Positions 16,952 to 25,276 of a stretch of 64,000 nucleotides of DNA are shown one piece after another. Positions within the stretch are counted from its first letter, which is position 1. Every line of letters begins with the position of its first letter. The notes under the pieces are model-generated. The model did no database searches. It was given only the letters and a program-made list of their open reading frames with translations, and was not told where the DNA came from. Origin of the DNA: Microbacterium candidum (lineage in GTDB: Bacteria; Actinomycetota; Actinomycetes; Actinomycetales; Microbacteriaceae); assembly GCF_030315975.1 (NCBI RefSeq), contig NZ_JASXSZ010000003.1, positions 62,001 to 126,000 of the forward strand. Reading direction: 5' to 3'. The position numbers were made by a program, and so were the translations under genes.

Positions 16952-18370
16952 ATGACGACGGATCGCCCGGGAGTGCTCGCGTCTGTGCGCGACGACTTCC
17001 CCCGCTGGTACCAGGACGTTCTCGAGAAGGCCGAGCTCGCCGACAACGGGCCGGTGCGCGGGACGATGGTGATCCGACCGTACGCCTACGCGATCTGGGA
17101 GCGGATGCAGGCCGAGGTCGATGCCCGGATCAAGGCCGCGGGCGCGGAGAACGTCTACCTTCCGCTGTTCATCCCGCAGTCGTACCTCGAGCGTGAGGCC
17201 GAGCACGTCGAAGGGTTCAGCCCCGAGCTCGCGGTCGTGACGCACGCCGGCGGCAAGGAGCTGACCGAGCCGGTCGTCGTGCGCCCGACGAGCGAGACGG
17301 TGTTCGGCGAGGTCATGGCGAAGTGGGTCCAGTCGCACCGCGATCTGCCGCTGCTGCTCAACCAATGGGCGAACGTCGTCCGCTGGGAGCTGCGGCCCCG
17401 CCTGTTCCTCCGCACGAGCGAGTTCCTGTGGCAAGAGGGGCACACGGCGCACGCGAGCAGGGAGGATGCGGCGGCCTACGCCCGGCGCATCCATCTCGGC
17501 GTCTATCGCGACTTCCTGCAGGAGGTCCTCGCGATCCCGGCCCTCGTCGGCGTCAAGACGCGACGGGAGCGCTTCGCCGGCGCGATCGACACCCTGACGT
17601 GCGAGGCGATGATGGGCGACGGCAAGGCCCTGCAGATGGCGACGAGCCACGAGCTCGGACAGAACTTCGCGCGTGCCTTCGGCATCACCTATTCGGATGC
17701 CGACGGCGTCGAGCAGACCTGCTGGACGACGTCGTGGGGCTCCAGCACCCGGATGATGGGCGGACTCATCATGTCGCACGGCGACGACCGCGGCCTGCAG
17801 GTGCCCCCGCGCATCGCGCCGATCCAGGTGGTCGTGCTGGCCGTCAAGGACGATCCGGATGTGGCAGCGGCCACCGCCCGCATCGCGGCGGCGCTCACGG
17901 AGGCGGGTGTCCGGGTGCGGGTCGACGAGCGCACGAACCAGGGCTTCGGCCGCCGCGCGACCGACTGGGAGCTGAAGGGCGTTCCGGTGCGGATCGAGGT
18001 CGGGCCGCGCGACGTCGCCGCGGGCACCGTCACCGTCGTGCGCCGGGACCGCCGCGAGAAGGCGGTGGTGGCCGCGGACGGGGTGGTCGCCGCGATCGTC
18101 GAGACCCTCTCGGCCCTGCAGGTGGAGTTCGCGGCGAGCGCCCGCAGGCGCCTCGACGAACGGATCGTCGACGTCGAGACGCTGTCCGACGCGCGAGCCG
18201 CCGCGGCCACGGGCTTCGCCCGCATCCCCTGGAGCGTGCTCGGCGAAGACGGGGAGCGGGAGCTCAACGAGGGCGCCGTCACCGTGCGCTGCCTGCAGAC
18301 TCCGGACGGCCGCATCCCGTCCGGAAGCGATGCCGGCGAACTCGTGGCGATCGTGGGCCGCAGCTATTGA
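16952..18370 (+). CDS. proS: prolyl-tRNA synthetase, eukaryote/archaea-type
   Basis: 472 residues. Charges tRNA-Pro. Class II motifs are visible: the VRGTMVIRPYAYAIWE opening, VVRPTSETVFGEVMAKW, RWELRPRLFLRTSEFLWQEGHTAHA (motif 2) and a DTLTCEAMMGDGKALQMATSH region. The bacterial-type editing insertion is absent and a C-terminal extension follows the anticodon-binding domain, which defines the ProS type shared with archaea and eukaryotes. TACCGT ends exactly 6 bases before ATG 16952, so this start is likely leaderless; the frame stays open upstream only inside the AidB-like gene. A second proS elsewhere in the genome cannot be excluded. Confidence 0.94.
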   Translation: MTTDRPGVLASVRDDFPRWYQDVLEKAELADNGPVRGTMVIRPYAYAIWERMQAEVDARIKAAGAENVYLPLFIPQSYLEREAEHVEGFSPELAVVTHAGGKELTEPVVVRPTSETVFGEVMAKWVQSHRDLPLLLNQWANVVRWELRPRLFLRTSEFLWQEGHTAHASREDAAAYARRIHLGVYRDFLQEVLAIPALVGVKTRRERFAGAIDTLTCEAMMGDGKALQMATSHELGQNFARAFGITYSDADGVEQTCWTTSWGSSTRMMGGLIMSHGDDRGLQVPPRIAPIQVVVLAVKDDPDVAAATARIAAALTEAGVRVRVDERTNQGFGRRATDWELKGVPVRIEVGPRDVAAGTVTVVRRDRREKAVVAADGVVAAIVETLSALQVEFAASARRRLDERIVDVETLSDARAAAATGFARIPWSVLGEDGERELNEGAVTVRCLQTPDGRIPSGSDAGELVAIVGRSY

Positions 18371-18373
18371 GCG

Positions 18374-18407
18374 CATCCGGGTCTCCGCGTTCGCGGAGAC
18401 CCGGATG
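18374..18407. terminator. bidirectional hairpin between proS and the DUF6458 gene
   Basis: A perfect 16-base inverted repeat, CATCCGGGTCTCCGCG and CGCGGAGACCCGGATG, with TT between the arms, starts 4 bases after the proS stop and ends 3 bases before the convergent gene's stop. It lacks a clear U-tract on either side but is positioned to end both transcripts. Confidence 0.75.
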
Positions 18408-18409
18408 GG

Positions 18410-18670
18410 TCAGATCTGCTCGTCACCACTGGCGGACGTGCTCCGCCGGGTGGTCTGGACCTGCGACTCGGGGTCGACCATCGTGCGATTCGTCGTCACG
18501 GTCCGCTTCCGCCGCAGCGAGAAGATCAGACCGAGCACGAAGACGACCGCGCCCGCGATCATCAGGATGTAACCCACCAGATGCAGGTCGATCCACGAGA
18601 CCGAGATGTTGAGGGCGAATTCGAGGATCGCGCCGATGACGAAGAGGACGATTCCTGTTCCGATGCTCAT
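18410..18670 (-). CDS. DUF6458-type small membrane protein
   Basis: 86 residues from ATG 18670, which follows a strong AGGAGGTG ribosome-binding site; the longer open frame has none. Two hydrophobic segments (GTGIVLFVIGAILEFALNI and LVGYILMIAGAVVFVLGLIF) form a hairpin, then a basic RRKR and a polar Thr/Ser-rich tail. This matches a small actinobacterial membrane protein family of unknown function. Confidence 0.85.
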   Translation of the reverse strand: MSIGTGIVLFVIGAILEFALNISVSWIDLHLVGYILMIAGAVVFVLGLIFSLRRKRTVTTNRTMVDPESQVQTTRRSTSASGDEQI

Positions 18671-19006
18671 GGTGCACCTCCTGATGCGCGCGAGCGGTTC
18701 GCGCGTCCGTGGCCATGCAATCCCCGTCGGGATCGCGAGCCGACGCATTCCACGCTGTCACGCGAGGCGGATGCGGTGGGCGGAATACAGGTGGTTCCCC
18801 GGACCTCGGAGCGGAGTGTCAGGCTCGGCGTACGGCCCGGCGTAGGCGTACAGCGCCCGTTCAGGCGAGCTCGTGGATGTCGGCTCCCCGGTGCCGGAGC
18901 CGGCCCCGACTGACCGTCCCCTCGAGGGCGGCACGCGTTGCTGCTGGAACCCCGACGGAGCGTCACCGACGTCGGGAGCACGCCGCCGCCGCGCTACCGT
19001 GAGAGC

Positions 19007-20092
19007 GTGATGTCCCAAGCGCGCTGCCCGCACTGCCGGAGCTTCGTCTACCTCGACACCCTCGTCTGCCCGGGCTGCGAGGCCGAGCTCGCGTACCACG
19101 TGCCCACGCGTGCGTTCGTCGGCATCCGCAAGGGCCAGGCGGTCGTCGACGGCGAGAACTGGTACACGTGCTCGAACCGTGACTGGGGCTGCAACTGGCT
19201 CGTCTGGGAGAACGCGTCCGCCGGCCGCTGCTTCTCGTGCCGCCTGACGCGCAGACGGCCGGAGCTGAACGACACGGTCGCGCTCGAGAAGCTCGCGAAG
19301 ACGGAGGAGGCGAAGCGCCGGCTCCTCCTCCAGCTCGCCGATCTCGGCCTCCCGATCGTCGGGTGGGAACAGAGGAAGGGCGGACTCGGGTTCGACCTCA
19401 TCTCCAGCTTGTCCGAAGGCAAGCACGTCACGATCGGTCACGCCAACGGGATCATCACGATCGACCTCGCGGAGAACCTCGACGACCGCCGCGAGGCGCT
19501 GCGCGTGAAGCTCGGCGAGCCGTACCGCACGATGCTCGGGCACCTCCGTCACGAAATCGGTCACTACTACCAGAACGTCCTTCTCGGCGACGACGCACTG
19601 TGGGATCGCTGCCGCGAACTCTTCGGCGATGAGCGTACGAGTTACCGCGACGCCATCAAGCGCCACTACAAGTTCGGCGCGCCGACCGGCTGGCACGAGT
19701 CATTCATCTCCGAGTACGCGACGATGCACCCGTGGGAGGACTTCGCGGAGACCTTCGCGCACTATCTGCACATCACCGGCACCCTCCAGACGGCGGCTGT
19801 CATCGGCATCCATCTCGACGCGTCGGTGACCAACCTGCGCGACACGGACGTCGTGCCGCTCGCGTCGTACCGCTACGAGCCGATCCAGCGCCTCCTCACC
19901 GACTGGGAATGGATGTCGCAGGCCTTCAACCGCATCAACCGCTCGATGGGGTTCGGCGACCTCTATCCGTTCACGATCGTCGCCCCCGTGCGCCACAAGC
20001 TCGCCTTCATGCATGACATCGTCACGCGCGCGCCGATCAACGAGGACGAACAGGAGGCGCTCGTGACGGCGCCCGCGGCAGGGAGCGCTTAG
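19007..20092 (+). CDS. zinc-ribbon metallopeptidase (Peptidase_Mx-like)
   Basis: 361 residues. Two cysteine clusters, C7/C10/C21/C24 and C55/C62/C75/C78, form N-terminal zinc ribbons. The catalytic-looking HEIGH is at 182-186, followed by HPWEDFAETFAHYLHITGTLQTA, which supplies further conserved acidic and His residues. This is the layout of the putative zinc metallopeptidase family PF15887; no substrate is known to me. TACCGT ends 6 bases before GTG 19007, which favours that start over the ATG at 19010 by the window's leaderless pattern. No signal peptide, so cytosolic. Confidence 0.87.
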   Translation: MMSQARCPHCRSFVYLDTLVCPGCEAELAYHVPTRAFVGIRKGQAVVDGENWYTCSNRDWGCNWLVWENASAGRCFSCRLTRRRPELNDTVALEKLAKTEEAKRRLLLQLADLGLPIVGWEQRKGGLGFDLISSLSEGKHVTIGHANGIITIDLAENLDDRREALRVKLGEPYRTMLGHLRHEIGHYYQNVLLGDDALWDRCRELFGDERTSYRDAIKRHYKFGAPTGWHESFISEYATMHPWEDFAETFAHYLHITGTLQTAAVIGIHLDASVTNLRDTDVVPLASYRYEPIQRLLTDWEWMSQAFNRINRSMGFGDLYPFTIVAPVRHKLAFMHDIVTRAPINEDEQEALVTAPAAGSA

Positions 20093-20155
20093 CGCCTCAT
20101 TCGGGGACGCCATCGTCGCGGGCGAGGCTGCGGCGACCCGCCCACGGCGAGTCCC

Positions 20156-21871
20156 TCAGTGCTCGTGGCCGTGCGGGTCTTCGGCTCCGGCCCCGGCCGC
20201 AGGATCGGTGGCGGGCGCCGTGCCGACGGCATCCGTCACCGCGCCGCGCGAGTGCGCGACCCGGCCACCCACCATCGTGACCTCGGCGTGCTCGGCGAGC
20301 AGGCCCGCCGGGTCGCCTTCATGCGTGTAGAGGTCTCCGGACCACACGACGAGGTCCGCGAGCATTCCGGCACGCAGTGTGCCACGATCGGCTTCGGCGT
20401 GCCAGGCGCGCGCACCGTGAACCGTGTACGCCTCGAGCGAGCGGTCGATGCCGACGCGTTCCGCCTCGGTCCAGGCATCCGTTCCGTCCAGGGCTGCGCG
20501 GGTGGCCGCGGAGTACACCCCGACGAGCGGATCCATCTCGCCGACCTGCCAGTCGCTCGAGAAGGCGACGGTGGCGCCGGAATCCAGAAGGCTCTTGAAC
20601 CGCCACGCGCGGTCCCAGCGCTCTTCGCCGACGTTCTCCATCCAGGTCCCCGCGACGAGGTCGGGTGAGCAGTGGCGCGGCTGCATCGCCGCCGTCACTC
20701 CGAGCTCCCGGAAGCGGGACAGGTCGTCGGGATGCAGGCACTCGACGTGCACGATGCCGTGACGACGGTCGACGGTGCCGTTCACGCGCTGCGCGTTCTC
20801 GATGGCGTCGAGGGCGAGACGGATGCCGGCGTCGCCGGTCGCGTGGGTGTGGGTCTGCAGGCCCAGCCGGTCGAGCTCGGTGATGACGTCGACGAGCTCG
20901 CGGCCGCCGTTCCCGGCGTAGCTCGGTCGCCCGCGCCGTCCGGGACGGTTCGCGTAGTCCTCGAGCATGAGCGCGGTGTGCGGCTCGATGACATCGTCGG
21001 AGTAGAGCTTCACCGGACCGACCTGCAGGAGCGGATCGGTCGTGAAGCCGTCGATCGTGTCGCGCAGGCGGCGGCGGAATCCGCCGTCCGCGCCGACCGG
21101 GTGGAAGAGGGCCGCGATCACGCGGGATGTGAGCACGCCCTCGGCGAGCGCGCGCTCGAACAGCGGCAGCTCGGCGAGGGGGACCTGCGGCTCGACGACC
21201 GTCGTGACGCCCAGGGCCGTCGCCATCCGCATGCTCGACTGCAGCTTCCGATACCGTTGAGCGGGGGAGTACATCGGGATGTCGCGCTGCAGCTGCGCGA
21301 GCCCGGCCTCCGTCATCGCGCTCGTGTAGAAGTCGGTGACCCAGCCGGTCGGCTCGCCGGTGACCGCGTCGCGTTCCGGACGTCCCCACGCGATGTCGCC
21401 GCCGTCCAGGATCCCGAGGGCCTGCAGCGCCGCACGGCTCAGCCACACCGAGTGCTGGTCGTACGTCGTGACGAAGATCGGGCGATCGGTGAGCCCGGCA
21501 AGGTCCGAGGCGTCCGGGCGCCGGTTCTCGACGATCGAGTAGACGGCGTTCTCCGCACAGATCCAGTCGAGATCGGGGCGGGATGCGGCGAACCCGCCGA
21601 TGCGGCGGCGCACCTCGTCCAGGTCGTGCGCGCCCTCCAGGCTCACCGCGTCCTCGTCGAAGCCGAGGAGGAGGTGGTTGTGGCTGTCGATCATGCCCGG
21701 GGTGACGAGGCGCCCGTCGGCCTCGACGGTACGGCGGGCGGCGGGTGCGTCGGCGGCCGGTCCGACGTAGACGATGCGGTCGCCGTCGACGCCGACGGCC
21801 TCCGCCCACGGCTCGGCCGGGTCGAACGTGCGCACGCGGGCGCCGGTGATGAGTGTGTCGATAGCGGGCAT
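20156..21871 (-). CDS. YtcJ-like metal-dependent amidohydrolase
   Basis: 571 residues from ATG 21871, which has GAGGA upstream. Amidohydrolase features are the N-terminal strand GRLVTPGMIDSHNHLLLGF with the metal-binding HxH, QTHTHATGDAGIRLALDAIE, HVECLHPDD, AFSSDWQVGEMDPL with the metal Asp, and the C-terminal GTLRAGMLADLVVWSGDLYT. The tail ends DPHGHEH. The family cleaves amide-like bonds in diverse small molecules; the substrate is unknown. It is divergent from a TetR-type gene with a palindrome in the shared 80-base gap, so repression with ligand release by its own substrate is plausible. Confidence 0.9.
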   Translation of the reverse strand: MPAIDTLITGARVRTFDPAEPWAEAVGVDGDRIVYVGPAADAPAARRTVEADGRLVTPGMIDSHNHLLLGFDEDAVSLEGAHDLDEVRRRIGGFAASRPDLDWICAENAVYSIVENRRPDASDLAGLTDRPIFVTTYDQHSVWLSRAALQALGILDGGDIAWGRPERDAVTGEPTGWVTDFYTSAMTEAGLAQLQRDIPMYSPAQRYRKLQSSMRMATALGVTTVVEPQVPLAELPLFERALAEGVLTSRVIAALFHPVGADGGFRRRLRDTIDGFTTDPLLQVGPVKLYSDDVIEPHTALMLEDYANRPGRRGRPSYAGNGGRELVDVITELDRLGLQTHTHATGDAGIRLALDAIENAQRVNGTVDRRHGIVHVECLHPDDLSRFRELGVTAAMQPRHCSPDLVAGTWMENVGEERWDRAWRFKSLLDSGATVAFSSDWQVGEMDPLVGVYSAATRAALDGTDAWTEAERVGIDRSLEAYTVHGARAWHAEADRGTLRAGMLADLVVWSGDLYTHEGDPAGLLAEHAEVTMVGGRVAHSRGAVTDAVGTAPATDPAAGAGAEDPHGHEH

Positions 21872-21887
21872 GTCGTCCTCGGGGAAA

Positions 21888-21948
21888 ATTCTTTGACTCA
21901 AGTGTCAAAGAATGCTTCCAGGGTTGCACGATCCTCAGCTAGTGTCAA
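21888..21948. promoter_or_regulatory. probable TetR operator and divergent promoter region
   Basis: ATTCTTTGAC (21888-21897) and GTCAAAGAAT (21904-21913) form a perfect 10-base inverted repeat around a 6-base spacer. A further half-site, AGTGTCAA (also present at 21902-21909), recurs at 21941-21948 and overlaps TAGTGT (21940-21945), a -10-like hexamer exactly 6 bases before the TetR ATG. This arrangement fits autorepression plus control of the amidohydrolase. Confidence 0.7.
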
Positions 21949-21951
21949 CGG

Positions 21952-22554
21952 ATGGCCCGTCCGAAGCGTCAGGAGGAGCGCCGCGCAGCGCTCATCGAAG
22001 CGACCTATCTCGCCGGCGCGGAGCGCGGCCTGCGCGCGCTGTCGCTCACCGACGTCGCCGAGAAGGCGGGGCTCACACGCGGGGCGATCCTGTACTACTA
22101 CGAGGACCTCGACGCGCTCCTTGTCGAAGCGCATTCCGCCGGCGTCGCCCGCTTCTGCGACGAGCGCGACGCGCGGATCGCACAGCTCGACGATCCTCGG
22201 GAGCAGCTGGGGGTGGCGATCGACGCAGGGCTTCCCTCGGGCCCGGACGACGCGCTGATGAGCCTGCTCTACGAGTTCGACGTCCTCGCCGGCGGCTCTG
22301 CGCTCCACGACGAGCTCGTGCAGAAGCTGTACCTCCGCCAGCTGGACACCTACCGCCGCGTGATCGCCGCCGGCCGGGAGTCGGGAGCGTTCTCGCCGCG
22401 CCTGGACGACGAGCAGCTCGCGATGACGTTCGTCGCGCTCGAGGATGCGTACGGCCTTCATATCGTCGGCGGCAACGCGCTCATGACGGTCGATGCGGCC
22501 CGCGACGCGATGCGGGCGGTGGCAGGTGATCTCGGCTGCCGTCCCGCGGACTGA
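21952..22554 (+). CDS. TetR family transcriptional regulator
   Basis: 200 residues. The N-terminal helix-turn-helix reads LSLTDVAEKAGLTRGAILYYYEDLDALL, preceded by a basic ARPKRQEERRAALIEATY helix. The C-terminal ligand domain is helical and unassignable. It is divergent from the amidohydrolase and shares a palindromic operator-like region, so that gene and itself are the likely targets. The -10-like TAGTGT ends 6 bases before the ATG, suggesting a leaderless transcript. Its stop codon abuts the stop of the convergent gene with no gap. Confidence 0.93.
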   Translation: MARPKRQEERRAALIEATYLAGAERGLRALSLTDVAEKAGLTRGAILYYYEDLDALLVEAHSAGVARFCDERDARIAQLDDPREQLGVAIDAGLPSGPDDALMSLLYEFDVLAGGSALHDELVQKLYLRQLDTYRRVIAAGRESGAFSPRLDDEQLAMTFVALEDAYGLHIVGGNALMTVDAARDAMRAVAGDLGCRPAD

Positions 22555-23421
22555 TCAGGCGGCGACGGATGCGACCGCGCGCGCGGTCTCGATCGCATCG
22601 AGGAGGCGCTGTCGCAGTGCCTGCCCGCGATCGGTGAACCCGCGCTGACGGCGCACGTATTCGGCCTTGCCCTCCGGCGTCTCGATCGCGACGGGCTCGG
22701 CGCCCCACGCGCGCAGGTCGTACGGAGAGGCCTCCATGTCGAGTCGTCGGATGTCGCGCGCCAGCGTGAACGCATCGAGCAGCAGCTCGCCCGGCACGAG
22801 CGGGCCGAGCTTGATCGACCACTTGTAGACGTCCATGCCGGCGTGCAGGCACCCGGGCTGTTCGAGCGCCGGCTGGTCGTCGCGAGTCAGCGGGACGCGG
22901 TTGCGCGGCACCGCGTCCGGTGTGAAGAAACGGAACGCGTCGAAGTGCGTGCAGCGGAGATCATGCCCTTCTACGACCGCATCGGTTCCCGTCTGCCCGA
23001 GCCGAAGGGGAGCCGTGTGCCGGTGTTCGTCCTGGCGATACACCATCGCCCACTCGTGGAGGCCGAAGCATCCGAACCCCGCCGGCCGGTTGAGGGCGCC
23101 GCGCACGATCCGCTCCACGGCGTCGACGAGCACGGCCTTCTCGGCGAGGAAGGCGGCTGCATCCACCCGAACCATGTCGCCGCACAGCTCGTACCACCGC
23201 CATGCGGCGCGGTCCGCCGCATCCTCGAGCTCGACTCCGGCACCCGGGTGCCACCGCCGGAGCACCGCGGGCTTGTACGAGTAGTAGCTGAACAGGAAGT
23301 CGTCGATCGGATGCTTCTCGCCCCGGGCTGCGCGGCCGCGATGATCGGCCGTGAGGGCGTCGGCGCGCTCGGCGTGGCGGGCCTCCCGCGCGCGCCAGTC
23401 GGCCACGGCGAGAACCGTCAC
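22555..23421 (-). CDS. conserved actinobacterial protein of unknown function
   Basis: 288 residues, no membrane segment. Distinctive conserved-looking stretches are HPIDDFLFSYYSYKPAVLRRWHPG, FGCFGLHEWAMVYRQDEHRH, TRDDQPALEQPGCLHAGMDVYKW and SPYDLRAWG. I recall similar proteins labelled 3-methyladenine DNA glycosylase in some genomes, but no glycosylase motif (such as a helix-hairpin-helix with catalytic Asp) is visible, so I do not adopt that name. The GTG start overlaps the stop of the SRAP gene (23418-23421), so it is translated with a DNA-lesion-sensing protein; a role in DNA damage handling is an inference from that context. Confidence 0.8.
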   Translation of the reverse strand: MTVLAVADWRAREARHAERADALTADHRGRAARGEKHPIDDFLFSYYSYKPAVLRRWHPGAGVELEDAADRAAWRWYELCGDMVRVDAAAFLAEKAVLVDAVERIVRGALNRPAGFGCFGLHEWAMVYRQDEHRHTAPLRLGQTGTDAVVEGHDLRCTHFDAFRFFTPDAVPRNRVPLTRDDQPALEQPGCLHAGMDVYKWSIKLGPLVPGELLLDAFTLARDIRRLDMEASPYDLRAWGAEPVAIETPEGKAEYVRRQRGFTDRGQALRQRLLDAIETARAVASVAA

Positions 23422-24134
23422 GCGGCCTCGACCGGATCGATCAGCTCGGGGGAGTCGTTGCGCACGTTGCCGACGGCCTTCGACACGACGTGGTTGTCGA
23501 GCGTGTCGGCCAGGGCCGGGGCCGCATCGATCGCCGCATCGAGGACGTCGCCGACGTTGTCGACGGTGGGGTCGAGCCAGGCATCGGCGAAGTCGGCGTC
23601 GAGGAACAGCGGCATGCGGTCATGGATCGACCCGAGCGCTCCGATGGAGTCGCGCGTGAGGATCGTGAAGCTCAGCAGCCATCGGTTCGGGTCGTCGTCG
23701 GCGGCCGCCGGGTTGCGCCACCACTCGTAGAGACCGGCGAAGAACAGCGGCTCGTCGCCGGCGGGGTGGATGTAGTGCGGAACCTTGCCCGTATCCGTCG
23801 TCTTCCACTCGTAATAACCGGATGCCGGCACAACCGCGCGCCGCTTGATGAGGGCGTTGCGGAACATCGGCTTGTCTTCGACCTCTTCGGCGCGCGCGTT
23901 GAACGCCTTGACGCCGATCGACGGGTCTTTCGCCCACGCCGGCACGAGCCCCCAGCGCGCAGGCTCCAGCCGCCGCGTCGGCGGCTCGGTCTTCGCGGAG
24001 TCGAGCACGATCGCCACGCGCGCGGTCGGCGCCACATTGTAGGAGGGCGCGGGCAGATCGTCGCCCTCGACGTCGACGCGGAGCACGCCGACGAGCTCGG
24101 AACCGACGTTGGCAACCACGAATCGACCGCACAT
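23418..24134 (-). CDS. SRAP (YedK/HMCES) abasic-site crosslinking protein
   Basis: 238 residues. Family residues are all present: catalytic Cys2 after Met removal (MCGRF), Asn33 in SYNVAPT, FNARAE, Glu109 in ASGYYEW and His171 in IHDRMP. YedK and HMCES form a thiazolidine link to abasic sites in single-stranded DNA, shielding them from cleavage. The ATG at 24134 has TAGGCT ending 6 bases upstream, and that hexamer begins with the TAG stop codon of the upstream App1-like gene. The gene overlaps the next one by 4 bases. Confidence 0.95.
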   Translation of the reverse strand: MCGRFVVANVGSELVGVLRVDVEGDDLPAPSYNVAPTARVAIVLDSAKTEPPTRRLEPARWGLVPAWAKDPSIGVKAFNARAEEVEDKPMFRNALIKRRAVVPASGYYEWKTTDTGKVPHYIHPAGDEPLFFAGLYEWWRNPAAADDDPNRWLLSFTILTRDSIGALGSIHDRMPLFLDADFADAWLDPTVDNVGDVLDAAIDAAPALADTLDNHVVSKAVGNVRNDSPELIDPVEAA

Positions 24135-24143
24135 GCCGTCAGC

Positions 24144-25202
24144 CTACGCGGAGGGTCGGACGTCGCTGTCGAGGATCCCGACCTCGGAGAGACGGTCGAG
24201 AAGGGCCGCGCCGTCCGGGCCGCTGACCCAGGGGACGTCGGCGGCGGAGTGGTCGTCCACGACCGTGCGGCCGCCGGCGAGGACGGCCTCCGCGGGGGAC
24301 AGGCGGCGGATCGCGACGGCCGCCACGCTGTCCGGGCTCTCGCCGGCGAACGTCGTGTAGATGTCGTCGTCGTGCTGGCCGTCGTCTCCGATCAGCAGCC
24401 AGCGGATGTGCGGGAACTCCGTCGCGAGCCGCCGCAGATTCTGGAGCTTGTGGGTGCGGCCGCTGCGGAACCAGCGGTCGTGCGTCGGGCCCCAGTCGGT
24501 GAGGAGGAGCGCGCCCGAAGGGAAGAGGTGCCGCGTGAGGAACCGCATGAGCGTCGGTGCGGTGTTCCACGCACCGGTGGAGAGATAGACGACCGGCGCA
24601 CCGGGCTTCTCCCGCACGATCCGCTCCAGCAGCACGGACATGCCCGGAACCGGCTGCCGTGCGTGCTCGTCGACGACGAACGTGTTCCAGGCGGCGACGA
24701 AGGGGCGCGGGAGGGCGGTCACCATGACCGTGTCGTCCACGTCGGACACGATGCCGAACCTCGTGTCCGGGGCGACGACGAGGCACCGCGACTCCACGGG
24801 CTCCCCACCCTCGACGGAGACGGTGAAGGAGTGCCAGCCCGGCTCCAGATCGGCGGGCAGAGTGACGTCGACCACGCCGCCGCGGTCGGCGACGACGTCG
24901 TGGTCGACGCCGGCGATCGTCACGCGCACCTGCGCGAATCCGATCGGCACGGCCGCGAAGCTGCGCCAGCCGCGTACCGAGGCCGTGACCTCGCGACGTT
25001 TGCGGGCGGGCAGCAGCGGCACGATCATGACCCGCCCGAGCACGCGCACCCATCCCTCGCCGCCGTAGCCGGGGAAGGTCATCACCGTCGGGGTCAGCCC
25101 GCGGTGCCGCGCACGGCGTTCTCGCCACGCATGGAAGCGGTATTCGAGGCGCGCCAGCCACAGCACGCGGGCGCGCGTGTGCTCTGCGGCGTCTCGGGGC
25201 AT
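24144..25202 (-). CDS. App1-like phosphatase domain protein (DUF2183)
   Basis: 352 residues. The C-terminal half has the HAD-like DxDxT motif in SDVDDTVM (Asp154, Asp156), followed by PVVYLSTGAWNTAP and WLLIGDDGQHDDDIY, as in yeast App1 phosphatidate phosphatase. The N-terminal half (about 45-140) is a beta-rich domain containing GWRSFAAVPIGFAQVRV. It is probably a lipid or nucleotide phosphatase; the substrate is not known in bacteria. ATG 25202 is preceded by GAGACT with a 7-base gap, fitting a leaderless mRNA. Two stretches of basic residues near the N-terminus could favour membrane contact. Confidence 0.88.
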   Translation of the reverse strand: MPRDAAEHTRARVLWLARLEYRFHAWRERRARHRGLTPTVMTFPGYGGEGWVRVLGRVMIVPLLPARKRREVTASVRGWRSFAAVPIGFAQVRVTIAGVDHDVVADRGGVVDVTLPADLEPGWHSFTVSVEGGEPVESRCLVVAPDTRFGIVSDVDDTVMVTALPRPFVAAWNTFVVDEHARQPVPGMSVLLERIVREKPGAPVVYLSTGAWNTAPTLMRFLTRHLFPSGALLLTDWGPTHDRWFRSGRTHKLQNLRRLATEFPHIRWLLIGDDGQHDDDIYTTFAGESPDSVAAVAIRRLSPAEAVLAGGRTVVDDHSAADVPWVSGPDGAALLDRLSEVGILDSDVRPSA

Positions 25203-25276
25203 CCCCTCCAGTCTCCCATGCCAGCCCGGTGATCCCTGGTCTCTGCCTGGAGGTGCGCTGGCCCTAGCCTGAACGT

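Noticed and set aside
22555..23421. Naming the gene 3-methyladenine DNA glycosylase
   Set aside because: I recall that label for similar proteins but see no helix-hairpin-helix, catalytic Asp context or AAG-type motif. The name may be propagated.
6175..25202. Genomic island or prophage in the accessory-rich region
   Set aside because: No integrase, transposase, tRNA-flanking direct repeat or phage structural gene, and composition looks uniform by eye. The tRNA-Ala at 5043 is intact with its own terminator, with no duplicated 3' end seen downstream.
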